A stretch of 64,000 bases of DNA from assembly GCA_921293015.1 (NCBI GenBank), contig OV121086.1, positions 47,199,402 to 47,263,401 of the forward strand. Direction: 5' to 3'. Under the pieces are notes generated by a model. It was not told where the DNA came from. It saw only the letters and a list, made by a program, of their open reading frames with translations, and searched no databases. The position numbers and the translations under genes are program-made. This document shows positions 21,655-31,885 of this stretch, in pieces. Positions within the stretch are counted from its first letter, which is position 1, and each line of letters begins with the position of its first letter. The DNA is from Phorcus lineatus. Taxonomy: Eukaryota > Mollusca > Gastropoda > Trochida > Trochidae.

Positions 21655-21835
21655 ATATAGATTAAATATAACATACTTCACATAGTCGTTTGAAGAATCA
21701 TTTTAATCCGATACTAGTATTTCGTCAATAGTATTGACTCATCAGGGATGAAACGATATGATCGTTAACATCGCATTACAAGCGTTTTTATAACAAAATA
21801 TACGCACAATGGACAAGGATATATTGTAAATTATG
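21655..21835 (-). repeat. PLE terminal arm (pLTR), left
   Basis: This 181-bp arm lies downstream of the minus-strand coding region, separated by about 170 bp of 3' untranslated sequence. It is in sense orientation relative to the endonuclease frame and contains the sense hammerhead motif at 21697-21762. Confidence 0.92.
21697..21762 (-). ncRNA. Type I hammerhead ribozyme, sense copy
   Basis: Read on the minus strand, all conserved parts are present in order: outer stem I ATCAT, inner stem I ATCC, core CTGATGA, stem II GTCAA/TTGAC, core GAAA, a short stem III within ATACTAGTAT, a cleavage site after ATC, then GGAT and ATGAT closing stem I. The internal loop of stem I and the very short stem III are typical of hammerheads in Penelope-like elements. 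The expected role is self-cleavage of the element transcript. Predicted cleavage is between 21710 and 21709. Confidence 0.9.
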
Positions 21836-22005
21836 CTAATCAGGTGACATCATGGTTCTTCCTTGTTGGTCTTCTGATTGACACAATCACTCTCTTATGA
21901 GTTTACCCCTTGAGCAATATGTTAATGTGACATAATCCCTTTTGTTTTTAAATAGCTCAATTGTAGTTATATGAGATATATGTCAGTGATTTAAGGGTAA
22001 TCATC

Positions 22006-22844
22006 TCATTGTTTATTTAGTGAGGGTCTATAGGTGTCAATGAAGGACTCTTCAAGTCGTAAAAGTGCATTTGAGACACTGCCCATGTTAGATTTATGAA
22101 ATAATTTATAGAAAGGAAATATTTTGAAATCACCATTTGCACAAGTAGAAAGATGTTTATTTACAAATAAACAGCGGTATCTGCTATCGTTATTGTGTTG
22201 TCTGTGTAAGGTTACCCTATTTCTTAGGCATTCAGTTTTACCAATATAGGATTTTTTACACTTAGGGCACGTTATTGCATAAATGACATTTTTTGAATTG
22301 CAGTCAAAGTTAGATTTTATTTCAAATGTTTTGCCATTGTCAAATTTGAAAGACGAGCCTTCTAATAAATGGGGACATGTGCCACATCTTTTATTTGAAC
22401 ATTTGGAAACTGAAGGTCTTTCTGTTGGGTTTTGAATACCATCATATTTAGCCCTTGTTAAGATGTGTTTAAGATTTTTTGGCTGTCTTTTGCTTTTAAT
22501 GATTTTATTTCTTTTCAACATTTGGCCTAACCTCTTGTCTTGACTAAGCATCGGTAAGTTCCGATGTATAACAGGGAATAATTCCGCATTGTTTTTATTA
22601 TGTGTTGTCACAAAAGAGATTGTGTTTTGGTCCTCATTTATTTTATCTTTAGGAGTACGTAACTCTTCAAGAGTGAGTGCCTGTGCTTTATTTATTCCAT
22701 CTTTGATAAGAGGTTCTGGATAGCCTCGCTGCAATAGTGAAGATTTTAGTTCCTCTAATCTTAGAGACCTGAGGTTTTCATTACTAATTATGGCACAGAC
22801 ACGTCTAGCTAGACAATAGGGCAAGTTTGTTTTGACATGTCGTT
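22006..22844 (-). CDS. Penelope-like element protein, C-terminal GIY-YIG endonuclease part (5'-truncated)
   Basis: About 280 codons are open on the minus strand, ending with TGA at 22008-22006. The frame continues upstream of the TTG at 22824 to the junction with the inverted arm (reading RHVKTN before LPYCLARR), so there is no real start codon: this is the tail of a longer polyprotein. Numbering from residue 1 at 22824, the LPYCLARR segment that follows the reverse transcriptase thumb in these elements is at 1-8, and a Cys cluster (C142, C147, C150) matches the metal-binding motif before the nuclease. The GIY-YIG nuclease spans about 180-270: VIYAITC at 180-186, YIGKT at 193-197, R201/R203, H207, E258-E259 and N270. 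In the family this domain nicks target DNA for reverse transcription. Without the polymerase domain this copy cannot be autonomous. No internal stop or frameshift is visible, which fits a young copy. Confidence 0.9.
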
Positions 22845-23025
22845 CATAATTTACAATATATCCTTGTACATTGTGCGTATATTTTGTTATAAAAACGCTT
22901 GTAATGCGATGTTAACGATCATATCGTTTCATCCCTGATGAGTCAATACTATTGACGAAATACTAGTATCGGATTAAAATGATTCTTCAAACGACTATGT
23001 GAAGTATGTTATATTTAATCTATAT
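22845..23025 (+). repeat. PLE terminal arm (pLTR), right, inverted
   Basis: Reverse complement of the left arm with one mismatch. It is joined to the coding sequence where the reverse transcriptase domain should be, so it replaces the missing 5' part of the element. It carries a hammerhead motif on the plus strand, antisense to the endonuclease frame. Confidence 0.92.
22918..22983 (+). ncRNA. Type I hammerhead ribozyme, inverted copy
   Basis: On the plus strand: outer stem I ATCAT 22918-22922 with ATGAT 22979-22983; inner stem I ATCC 22931-22934 with GGAT 22971-22974; CTGATGA 22935-22941; stem II GTCAA 22942-22946 with TTGAC 22952-22956; GAAA 22957-22960; stem III within 22960-22969; predicted cleavage after C22970. 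Every core nucleotide expected for activity is present. It would be functional only in a transcript running opposite to the endonuclease frame. Confidence 0.9.
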
Positions 23026-23053
23026 GTGACCTTGCGTTTGAACCAATTCAACT

Positions 23054-23172
<119 letters not shown>

Positions 23173-23202
23173 CGCGTTGATAAAAAAAACAACAGCACAC
23201 AA

Positions 23203-23244
23203 CATTTTCTCCTACATGTTTCGATTTACTCTTCAGGGAGAATG
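23203..23244 (-). ncRNA. Degenerate hammerhead-like motif
   Basis: On the minus strand: stem I strand CATTCTCC (23244-23237), CTGAAGA (23236-23230), a collapsed stem II GTAAATC with only the closing G-C pair, GAAA (23222-23219), CATGT, then A as the cleavage base (23213) and GGAGAAAATG (23212-23203), which pairs with the first strand over GGAGAA. The core fits the CUGANGA...GAAA...UH consensus, but stem II is essentially lost, so activity is doubtful. It lies inside the hairpin at 23218-23260. Confidence 0.45.
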
Positions 23245-23260
23245 AAGAGTAAATCGAAAC
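23218..23260. repeat. 18-bp perfect hairpin
   Basis: GTTTCGATTTACTCTTCA, a 7-base spacer GGGAGAA, then the exact reverse complement. A weaker outer pairing exists between AGCGCGTTGAT (about 23171) and ATCAACGCTTT (about 23262). The loop-side sequence TTCAGGG resembles the ATCAGGG next to the PLE ribozyme, so this may be the end of another, older Penelope-like copy. Confidence 0.75.
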
Positions 23261-23279
23261 AATCAACGCTTTAAGCTAT

Positions 23280-23834
23280 GAAGACTGTACACTTAAATGA
23301 ACTTTCACCTTATATATATATCAGTGTTATGTCCATGCATTTACTTACTTGATATTGTAAAGCAAGTACAGGTAAACACTTTAAGATATTACAATTGTGA
23401 TTATGACTGTGATTGTGATTATTAAAGGATTATGAAACAGTTCCTTCGTAGTTAATTAGATAGTCATTCAGTTTATTTGCTTATCAAGAATATTGACCAT
23501 GCATCTATTAGGCGATCATTTGTAATATGACAGTCATACCTTAAGCATTCTCAAGATGTATCCTGATGCTTATGTCCATAATACCACTTGGATAAAAATC
23601 TTCATTCACACAAAAAAGTAAATAAATGTAAGAGATTTAGAAATATAATGTATAAGATAGAATTTGTATTAATTTTCGATTTATTTGAAAAAATACCGCT
23701 TTATGGTTTGTGGTAAGTATCAATTTAACATATTGTTAAAAGTTGAAAATTGATACTTGATAAAAAGCCATTATCTGTCATACTTCTTTTCGAATTCATA
23801 TTTCTTTGTTATTCTGGGTATTGTTCGAAAGTGA
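23280..23834. other. No gene seen
   Basis: AT-rich sequence between the hairpin and the start of recognisable unit B homology. No coding, RNA or repeat signal was identified. Confidence 0.5.
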
Positions 23835-26537
23835 AACAGAGTTACGTCATAGGTTGTAGCATGTACAAAAATATATAAACAGCATGCACGTGAAAAAACC
23901 TCACTGTTTTTCATAATTTGTACAGAATAATATAAGCATAAAAAACTTTCTTGATGGAAACAAGTAGTTCTTGATGGAATTGGTTTTCTCTAATATTGCA
24001 AAGCCAAAATCGGCCATATAAGTTCCTAATCCTACATGATATACAATGAATTTGATGTTGTGACCTCAATCATGAGAAAATGTTTAGGAGGAAAAACAGT
24101 TATGTGATTCTGCGGGGAAGATCCTGTCTCTCATAATTAGATTTCAAAGTGAATTCCGTGGTGCTGACTGACTACTTTTGGTAGATAAGCAATCTCAAAG
24201 AGCCAAGACCGGAATGATTGTGTATTTATTTTGGATCAATCAAGGTGTTAAGTTTCATCCTGAAGCTGTTCTGTGTGGCTGTTATATTTATGCCTGAAAG
24301 GTAATCTAAAAATGTAGTTCATACTTGCAGCCTCTAAGGCAGATTGTAGAATAATGTTGATGCCAAATGTGATTAATCTGCCAACATACGAAATGTCATG
24401 TTTACGGTGTAAACAAATTTGAAGCATTCTTGATGTAGTAATGTTTCTTTTTTTTAAACAAATGTTGTTCATAGAAATAGTTGATGGAATTATTGCTCGT
24501 CAATGATAAAACAACTTTGGATGAATCACATCAATAAATTAGGGCGTCCCAAATTTTGTTGAAATACAATTATTGTTTCATGACTATTTTCCAAGACGAT
24601 TAACTGTATTTGAGTATTTGTGAGATCTCCTTTATCATCTATCGAGAAACCATCACTTATCTTGACAAATGAAAGCCTATTTGAAAAACTACATATTTGG
24701 TATCAACTAAGTTCATCAATTAAAAAAAAATGTACAAATGATATTTCGCTATTGAACACAGAAATCATCATATGTCATAATTAGGTTATGAATTTGATAT
24801 ATGCTACTGTTTCAAAATAATTATTTGAAATGACATTGACATATTTCAACCTTCATAATAGAATATATTAAGTGCAATGAAGACGCAAATATTAAATACA
24901 CAATATGTGAAAAGGAATGTTATACGGCTATATAAGACATTACTATTACCATTATAAAACATTATTACATGAAACACCCACAAAAATTTCAATAAAACAA
25001 AATATAAGAACATATCAAACATTGCCAGTAACACATTACACGTTCCTCCTAACCATTATGTTGGTTAATACTTGCCATATATGACCCTTAAATACACTAG
25101 TCAACATTGAAAGTAGAATAATGACGAAATAATCAATCCATTGTTTGACCAGACCCACTCGATCATATCAAAACTGAAGAATGTTTACTTAACACAGGAG
25201 TTCAAAGGGGAGATAATAATACATAATTAACTGTGACCCTGGTCGTTGTTTACATTTCTTGAATTATTGACACTTCCTGGCATCGAAATAAATGACTATT
25301 TTTATGTAATATGCAAAGTGAGTTATCCTTCGAAGAGTTTTCGAATCACGCAATTACAGGGCATTTAAGAATTCATGTTACAAAGAAGGAATACTTGGGA
25401 AGAACTACTTTGATATGATGCCTTGTTTCATGTATATGTTATGTATATTTCTACATATTCATTGGATTAGTCATACTCGTTCAGCTATCAAAGATTTTCC
25501 AAATAATATACTATACTATGAATAAGAACAGATAATGTTTTCATCCTTCACGCACTTCTGAGAAATCATTATGATAAAATGTAAGAAAGAAATTTATTAA
25601 GTTTCATTTGATCGTTACTTAAACTTTATGATGTGTTATCAGAATAATTAACCCCGAGAGCTATAGCCCCTGTGACATTGTGTCTGAACATGTATAAAAT
25701 ACATGATAACATAAAACATTCAATTCGTATAAGTATAGCTTTGGTAAAGAAACCTGTTTAATTCCATATTTCATACATTTAGTTATACACTGGCATTTGT
25801 CAAGCTCGATGACATTTTGTTCAAAGTCAACAAAAGCTCTGAATTTTTTAGATTGGGAAAATGCATCTCAAGCTTCTCAGCACGATAGCTCAAGAAAAGC
25901 CACTTAATATGTTCCATAGAAATTGTTCTGTTGCATCGAATTGTCAATACTCTGAATATGAATGCATCATTAAATTGAGATGTATGTTTCAAATATCATG
26001 AAATGTCATTTACATTAGGTTTCTAAGCATTTCGATACATACGAAATCTTCTTCTAAAACATTAAAGAAAAAACTGCTCAGAAGATTAAATCCAATATTG
26101 AAAAGTGTGATACCAATATGAAATCGCTTTAGTTATCATTCTAACGTCTAATTTGATACCACAACTGTCTTGCCTTCTTTTATGAATCCAAAATAGACGC
26201 CTGTCAACCATAAGTTTCTAATAAGTCAAAATCATCACCACACAATTAGTCTGTTTGGGAGAGTAACAATACTCAGACTGTGTTAATGGGCCAAATCTAG
26301 TTTACTAGAATATTTTCCAACGCTATATTGGTTCTGATGATGAATGGTTCCATTGTTATTCATGCGTAAACCTTATCTCACCATTTAGAAATACTATTGC
26401 ATACAAGGACGCTTTAAACAGTTATTAAGTCTATTTTTTCATTATATCTTAAAGGGACCGTGGCAAGTGTTTTTCAGTCAACAAAGGGATCTCACGAAAA
26501 CGAAATAGATGAAATATTGCTAGGCAAACTTTTTTAA

Positions 26538-26720
26538 TCAACAGAAACAGTTCATAAACGAACGTAACATGTTCGGGTAAGCTTCGCGAAGCCATTTCCT
26601 TACCTTATACGATTTAAAGGTGTTCGAACAAAAATTACCGTCAATAGTTTTTGCTTGATACTTTATATTTCCTTCTCTTACTTTGGGTAATACAGATTGA
26701 GTAATATGGTATTTGACCCT
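26538..26720 (-). pseudogene. Exon-like fragment, copy 2 (KYQxKT motif)
   Basis: Better preserved partner of 15438-15570. After the acceptor-like ATTATTTTCAG, about 60 codons are open, reading RVKYHITQSVLP, then IKYQAKTIDGNFC, TFKSYKVRKWLRE and a Cys-ending tail. Differences from copy 1 in the later half are largely conservative at the protein level (S/A, V/I, I/L, F/Y), which supports past coding. A third, shortened relative starts at 61354. The protein family is not recognised and no start codon or complete gene is visible. Confidence 0.4.
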
Positions 26721-28231
26721 CTGAAAATAATGCATTTGGCATAAAGAATGTAGAATCGAGATATTGCCTTTAACAAAGCAATTTTACTTTATGCAAACAC
26801 TTTATGTCGGTACTTGTAAATTCACATGCCATGTATCAGATATTCTTCAAATGATAACTAGTTTAAATGATTGTCATTGTCATCTGATATTTGAATATCT
26901 TATTTCTTCATTAAATTTCAAATCATAATTTCCAAAATATGAGCTATGAAAGATAAAGTGGACTTGTCACTGAATTTGCTTTACATACTTGAAATCAAAT
27001 CTATAAATGGAAAGCCGTTAGATATCGTTTATCATATACTGAAAACTCTTGTCTGTAAAAATACAAAATGGACATCAATAAAACTAGTCACCTTTTGCTA
27101 AGAAAAATGAAACAATGCTATGGCAACATCATTTTCATCTCTGAGTCATATTTCATTATAACAGGACGGCTTTCAATGAAGTAACAATTATTTCTAATAC
27201 TGTTACAGAACTTGTTGTGACAAAAATATTTTTCCTTGTCACTGTGAGGGAGAATGAAATTTAAGATAGAGCATCTATTTCTATCACTCAATGTACACAT
27301 ACAAATTGTATAGTGAAATAAATATGTCGTGTATTTCTTGTATGGAACAGGTGAATAATTACCTCAAAATGTCTGAAAGGTCATGTTAATTTTTTTGTAA
27401 ATGTAAACATTTGCTAATTTTCTGGAAACCGTTTCCTTACATATCAATTCATCCAAATGTAAAGTGAGGAGCTAAACTAATATTCAGCTAAGTTAATCAT
27501 TATTGTCTCTGTCTGGCTTGCTTTAACGGACGAAAAATAATCTTCTCCCAACAATTGGAATTTGCGTAGTTGATTTATCACCACAGAAAATAGCATCCTG
27601 CAATTTCAACAAGTAATAATATCTATTGTGTCACGAACCATTCAGTAATCACGATCTCTACACATAGGTTACTGAACTACACTTTGTCGTTGCCATGGAA
27701 ATGCCATCTTTTAAGTGCGTACAGGCAGCTATTGTCCATTAGATGTGCCAACAGAGATATTGTATTCTAGTCATTTACGGGTTCATACTTATTGCATTCT
27801 GGTTATTGCAATTATGTTATTTAAACATAGGTATTGTCAATGTGTATAGAAATTTTCTGCGCCATCAAGACATTTAAAAACAGTGTGAAAAAACAGTGAT
27901 TCCCTGTCCTACAAAAATGACCAAAACTGATGACCAACATACAAGAATATCCTGCAGTGGATATATCTAATTTTATAGGCTTTTATGAATCAGCATATTC
28001 CGATTTATATAGAATTCAGAACTCAACATATATGTCACAATGAGAAATGTAGCATTACTTGGTTCTTTTCCGTTGAAGAAAAATCAAACTCAGAACTATT
28101 TCATTACAATGCTCCTAGAATATATTGCATTTGCAAATGTATATAAAAATTACACACTGAAGTGAACATTTTAGTACGGTTCACTTGCATGAGTATCGAA
28201 TTATTACATTGTTTTACTTAGTCGCTTTGAT

Positions 28232-28244
28232 TACATTCACTTTA
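28232..28244. repeat. SINE target site duplication, left
   Basis: TACATTCACTTTA, identical to 28588-28600 on the other side of the SINE. Confidence 0.92.
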
Positions 28245-28587
28245 GGGGGCGGAATAGTGCAGTAGCTAGAGCGTTGGCTTCGGATCAAGGGGTCCATGCT
28301 TCGAATCTCGCCAGGGGACTAAGCAACTTTGTCTGCAGTAGAGAACTGTTCTACACGCAGTCAGGTTTGGGTGCAATGCTACAGTCAGGTTTGGGTGCAA
28401 TGCTACACTGAATTTCAGTGCAGTACCACCCATGGTTCGGTAGTTAAAGCCGATGCTGGCAGGTTTCACCGCAAACCATTGCCACAATTTTCTTGCGGGC
28501 TTTCACCCTGCAACAATACTGGCAGCCACCATATAAGTGAAATACTCTTGAAAACGGCGTTAAAGCCCAGTATCACCTCACCTCACC
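28245..28587 (+). mobile_element. tRNA-derived SINE with 13-bp target duplication
   Basis: The 343-bp element is bounded on both sides by TACATTCACTTTA (28232-28244 and 28588-28600), a perfect 13-bp target site duplication. The head contains pol III promoter-like sequence: an A-box-like GTAGCTAGAGCGTTGG and a B-box-like GCTTCGAATCT about 40 bases later. The body ends with GGCGTTAAAGCCCAGTATCA and a (CACCT)n tail. SINEs are mobilised by LINE machinery. An internal 24-bp direct duplication is listed separately. Intact flanking duplication implies a fairly recent insertion. Confidence 0.9.
28358..28405. repeat. 24-bp tandem duplication inside the SINE
   Basis: Two perfect adjacent copies (28358-28381 and 28382-28405) of a 24-mer beginning CAGTCAGGTTTGGG. 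The SINE copy at 30907-31219 has only one, so the duplication is private to this copy or to a subfamily. Confidence 0.93.
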
Positions 28588-28600
28588 TACATTCACTTTA
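28588..28600. repeat. SINE target site duplication, right
   Basis: TACATTCACTTTA, identical to 28232-28244. Confidence 0.92.
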
Positions 28601-28689
28601 CTAATAGAACACTTCGATTTCGTCTTTAATCTGACATTTTTCAAGAATACCATACAGTTAATCTTATAGCAGCTTGACAACGACAAAAA

Positions 28690-28785
28690 AGATTTCAGCT
28701 GATAAGTCAATTCCCAGTAATCTGTGGTAATGACTAACTTTCCGACATCATATGTCCTTCTGAAGATGTGTTCGGTCATGCAACA
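28690..28785 (-). pseudogene. Repeated exon-like motif, copy 1 (unit B)
   Basis: Partner of 17110-17215. The minus strand reads MTEHIFRRTYDVGKLVITT, then DYWELTYQLK. The YDV after the ACATATGATGT segment corresponds to the YDV of the 32685-32906 copy. The frame is open here but interrupted in unit A. The family is unknown. Confidence 0.35.
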
Positions 28786-29169
28786 TCCTCATTCAAGAAA
28801 ATTACAATAGCTTATTCTGTATAATTAAGACTTCTATTAAGAATTTAATTCACTCCGATGGTACTAACATAACTTTTCTGATTGTGTCATGTTCAATCCT
28901 ACTGAATAGTTAAGCGTGTAACTACATGTTTTCTATGCTACATTTAGAAATGCGAACTCACAATCAGTATTACTCCATTGCGTTCCACTGCAGAATTGTC
29001 AGCAAAATGAGAAAACAAGACAGAAAATGATACCAAAACAATGTGTTGAAATTGAATTTTTTGTTTATTTTTACAAAATAATGACATAGATACTTCAATA
29101 CATAAAAAGAAATGTAACGTACAATGCTGTTTTTTCCTAGTTGTTAAAGGAGTGCATATTATTTTGCTT

Positions 29170-29440
29170 CAGTAAAATTACAAGTAATTGGTGAAGAAAT
29201 GAAATTAAAAGGTCTCCTAGGAAAAGGTATGACAAGGTGTAATTTATGTCCAGAGAGTTGCAGATTATGGGACAAACGATTCCATGAAAACTCCTTTGGT
29301 GGCAATTTATTAAATGGATTGGCAATATGTCATTCATCAAATATCGTGAAGACATTTCGTAATCTTGGAGTTATGTCGTATTTACATAATGTCCTCTCTA
29401 GACATCATCTTTTACCAAATGTTATCAAAGGTTGAGATGG
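29170..29440. other. Duplicated block without supported gene
   Basis: Aligns weakly with about 17765-17960. Both strands have short open frames (plus strand 29199-29435, with a CNLCPESC segment), but the unit A copy does not preserve a frame. No domain was recognised. Confidence 0.3.
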
Positions 29441-30906
29441 TTCTGTGGGTATGTTCAAATAGTAAGAAAAGTACCAATAGTATTGATAACTGATATGGTT
29501 TAATAAGCCTCAAACTTTTAAGAAAAGTTGTGTAACGCATGAAATTGCAGTGAAATCAAAATAAAGAAAATCAAATAAACTCAGTGAATTCGATTAAGAA
29601 ATTATTAAAAAATCCCTTAGTTATCTCTCTTGTTCTGCAAAACTGCGTGAACCTTTGCCTAGCAGCCAAGAAAAAAGCCAGGTTCAAACATCAAGGAATT
29701 AATTTTTTCACTGTAAAACAATACTAATCAACTAAACTTACTAATTATTTAACTTTAAAATGATCTTATTCAAATGAATATACAAAGATAACCCAAAAAA
29801 ATCCAATTATTTGTTATGAACAGTCTCTTATAACAGACCAAGAATAGACCCCGTCCATAATGACGTAAATAACATTTTAAGGAATTAAAGAAATGTATAC
29901 TCTTCTTGTAACTCTATTTGCACTAAACCGTCTGACTTATTTCAAAACAAGAACAATTGCACTGCGGGGTCTTTACAGCCAGGTGTGCGTGTAAAAAATC
30001 TATTCAATTTATATCATCTTATATAAGTATCAATGAATATGTTTTTAACAATATTAAATTTGGGTATGTTTAAATTGAGATGAGAATGGCATACTGCCAG
30101 AGCTGTTTTTTACTACTTAGTCGCAAGGATTGTGACTCCCATTCTTGCATCCTCTATATCTTTGATTCACAACATCATTAACTTTGTTCTAAGATAAACT
30201 ATCTAAGAGCAAAAATAGTCGTAGGTACCATGAATTAACATTGGCCTCCGACTGTCAAATAGTAAGTACAGAGAGATCTTCGAAAATCTAGGCCCAGGTT
30301 CATAAAGATCGTGACAATTAATTGTATTAGTGACGCTTGCATGTTCACTTACAAATCGTGGTACGAGGAGCTTACAAACTGAGGGCTGTCATCATCATAT
30401 ATCTGCTCAAGGCAAAAACACTTGACCATCTGGCAGGAGTCATTGGGCAGCTGCGAGTTTTTTGTCTGGAACTTCCGCAATAAGTAAAAATCCATTATCT
30501 GATAAATTGCAACTTTTGCAAGATGTTATTATAAAATCTCAACAGACATTTATGAATGTTACAAATTAAAAATGTGAATAGTAAAACCCCAATTGTGATC
30601 CAAAAATTTGCAAATTCATATTTAAAGAACTAACTCAATGGTCACTAAGAAAGCAGTTGTTCAACTCTTACCGTAGCATCTGGCAATCCTATATTTTCAT
30701 TTACTGATAAGTTCCAGTTTGTAGAAAGATACGAAACATCAATGTACTTTTTGTTTTAATATGTAAGAGTGGTAATCTAATAAAACTATAAATTAACTCT
30801 AGGTAGTCAATCTTTATGGGAAAATGAGTTCAAAGGTGTTCTATCCATTTGTGCTATCCAATATCTCTAATAATAGGAAAAAGACCTGGATTAATAGAGT
30901 GTCCCC
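29441..30906. other. No gene seen
   Basis: AT-rich. A TTCGAAAATCTAGGCCCAGG string at about 30279 recurs from 4977 and probably marks a MITE end. No other signal. Confidence 0.5.
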
Positions 30907-31219
30907 GGGGATTGACATATGATAATGTTTTCAGCTTCGTTCAGGAGGTCCGTGGTTCGAATTCCGCCAGGGGGCTCGGCAACTTTGTCTGCAGTAGAGA
31001 ACTGTTCTACACGCAGTCAGGTTTGTGTGAAATGCTACACTGAAATTCAGCGCAGTACCACCCATGGTTCGCTAGTTCCATCCGATGCTCGCAGGTTTCA
31101 CCGCAATGCATAGCCACAATGGTGTTGCGGGCTTTCACCCTTCGATAATACTAGCAGCCGCGATATAAGTGAAATAATCTTGAAAGCGGCGTTAAACACC
31201 AACTCACCTCACCTCACCT
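30907..31219 (+). mobile_element. tRNA-derived SINE, second copy
   Basis: From the B-box-like GTGGTTCGAATTCCGCC onward it matches the SINE at 28245-28587 through the body (AACTTTGTCTGCAGTAGAGA and the CAGTACCACCCATGGTTCG segment), ending GGCGTTAAACACCAACTCAC plus (CTCAC)n. The A-box half is degraded and no target duplication is clear, so this copy is older. Confidence 0.85.
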
Positions 31220-31658
31220 ATAATTCGGGCTGTTTGGTAACAAAATGTAAAAGTCAAGTGTATTCATGAGGAAACTCTGTGTCTTTGTCTCTCTGTCTCT
31301 TTTCATAAGGAAATCAGGTACTGAAATTACCTGCCCTTGATTTGCATCAGCCGATCAAACTGCAAATAGAATGGACCTACTATGCTTTAAGTCTTTCTTC
31401 TTTTAGGAAAAGGCTTGCAATTCAAACTAACCGAGGATTAAACATGAAACGTCTACTAGCAAAACACTATTAACGAAAGAGGAATATCAGCAATATTTAA
31501 GGTTCAAATCATCTTTAGTACGTCCAGAGGTTTTTATTAGACTTACTTATCCTTTTCATATAAAACAAGACATGTCCAACATATCTACACACAGACTTCC
31601 ATACAATATATGTTGATGAAGTGAACTAGAATGAACTGTAAAATGAGTAGATACAGCA
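31220..31658. other. No gene seen
   Basis: AT-rich spacer between the SINE and the high-identity island. A small TCTCTGTCTCT run occurs near 31288. Confidence 0.5.
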
Positions 31659-31885
31659 CTGACGTATTTCTGAACACTATCATTATCCCTTGTGTGACAA
31701 ACAGCGAGGACACGCGATCCCCACTGCAGCATAACAGGATTCCCAGACCAGAACAGATTAATTTCTTCAGTGTCACATCTGAATCAGATCATCAAACAAA
31801 CATCAAAGGAAAATGGAAACAAGTACCTATTACCAGCACATTCAACTTTGCGACAAGTCATCATTATATGTTTAAAATGCCGTAA
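31659..31885. other. High-identity island, copy 2
   Basis: Partner of 18280-18520 at about 95% identity by eye. The plus-strand frame across it is open here (through TRSPLQHNRIPRP to an MP-stop). The other frame, RISEHYHYPLCDKQRGHA, is also shared between the copies with a synonymous change, but ends at different stops. Neither frame is clearly coding. The sharp fall in similarity outside the island is the notable fact. Confidence 0.6.

Larger units (their letters stand above)
21655..23025 (-). mobile_element. Truncated Penelope-like retroelement with inverted terminal arms
   Basis: The element is 1,371 bp. 21655-21835 and 22845-23025 are reverse complements of each other over 181 bp with one visible difference (position 21812 against 22868). 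Between them a minus-strand frame encodes the C-terminal GIY-YIG endonuclease region of a Penelope-like protein. The reverse transcriptase core is missing because the right arm joins directly to the coding sequence at about 22844. Penelope-like elements (PLEs) are known to carry LTR-like repeats (pLTRs) in direct or inverted arrangement, 5' truncations and hammerhead ribozymes, and all three are seen here. It sits in TA-rich sequence where unit A homology breaks off, so it inserted after the duplication. The near-identity of the arms points to a recent event. A target duplication cannot be resolved in the TA repeat. Confidence 0.92.

Noticed and set aside
28266-28604. Open frames of 73-91 codons on both strands
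   Set aside because: They lie inside the tRNA-derived SINE; repeated peptide units reflect the 24-bp internal duplication.
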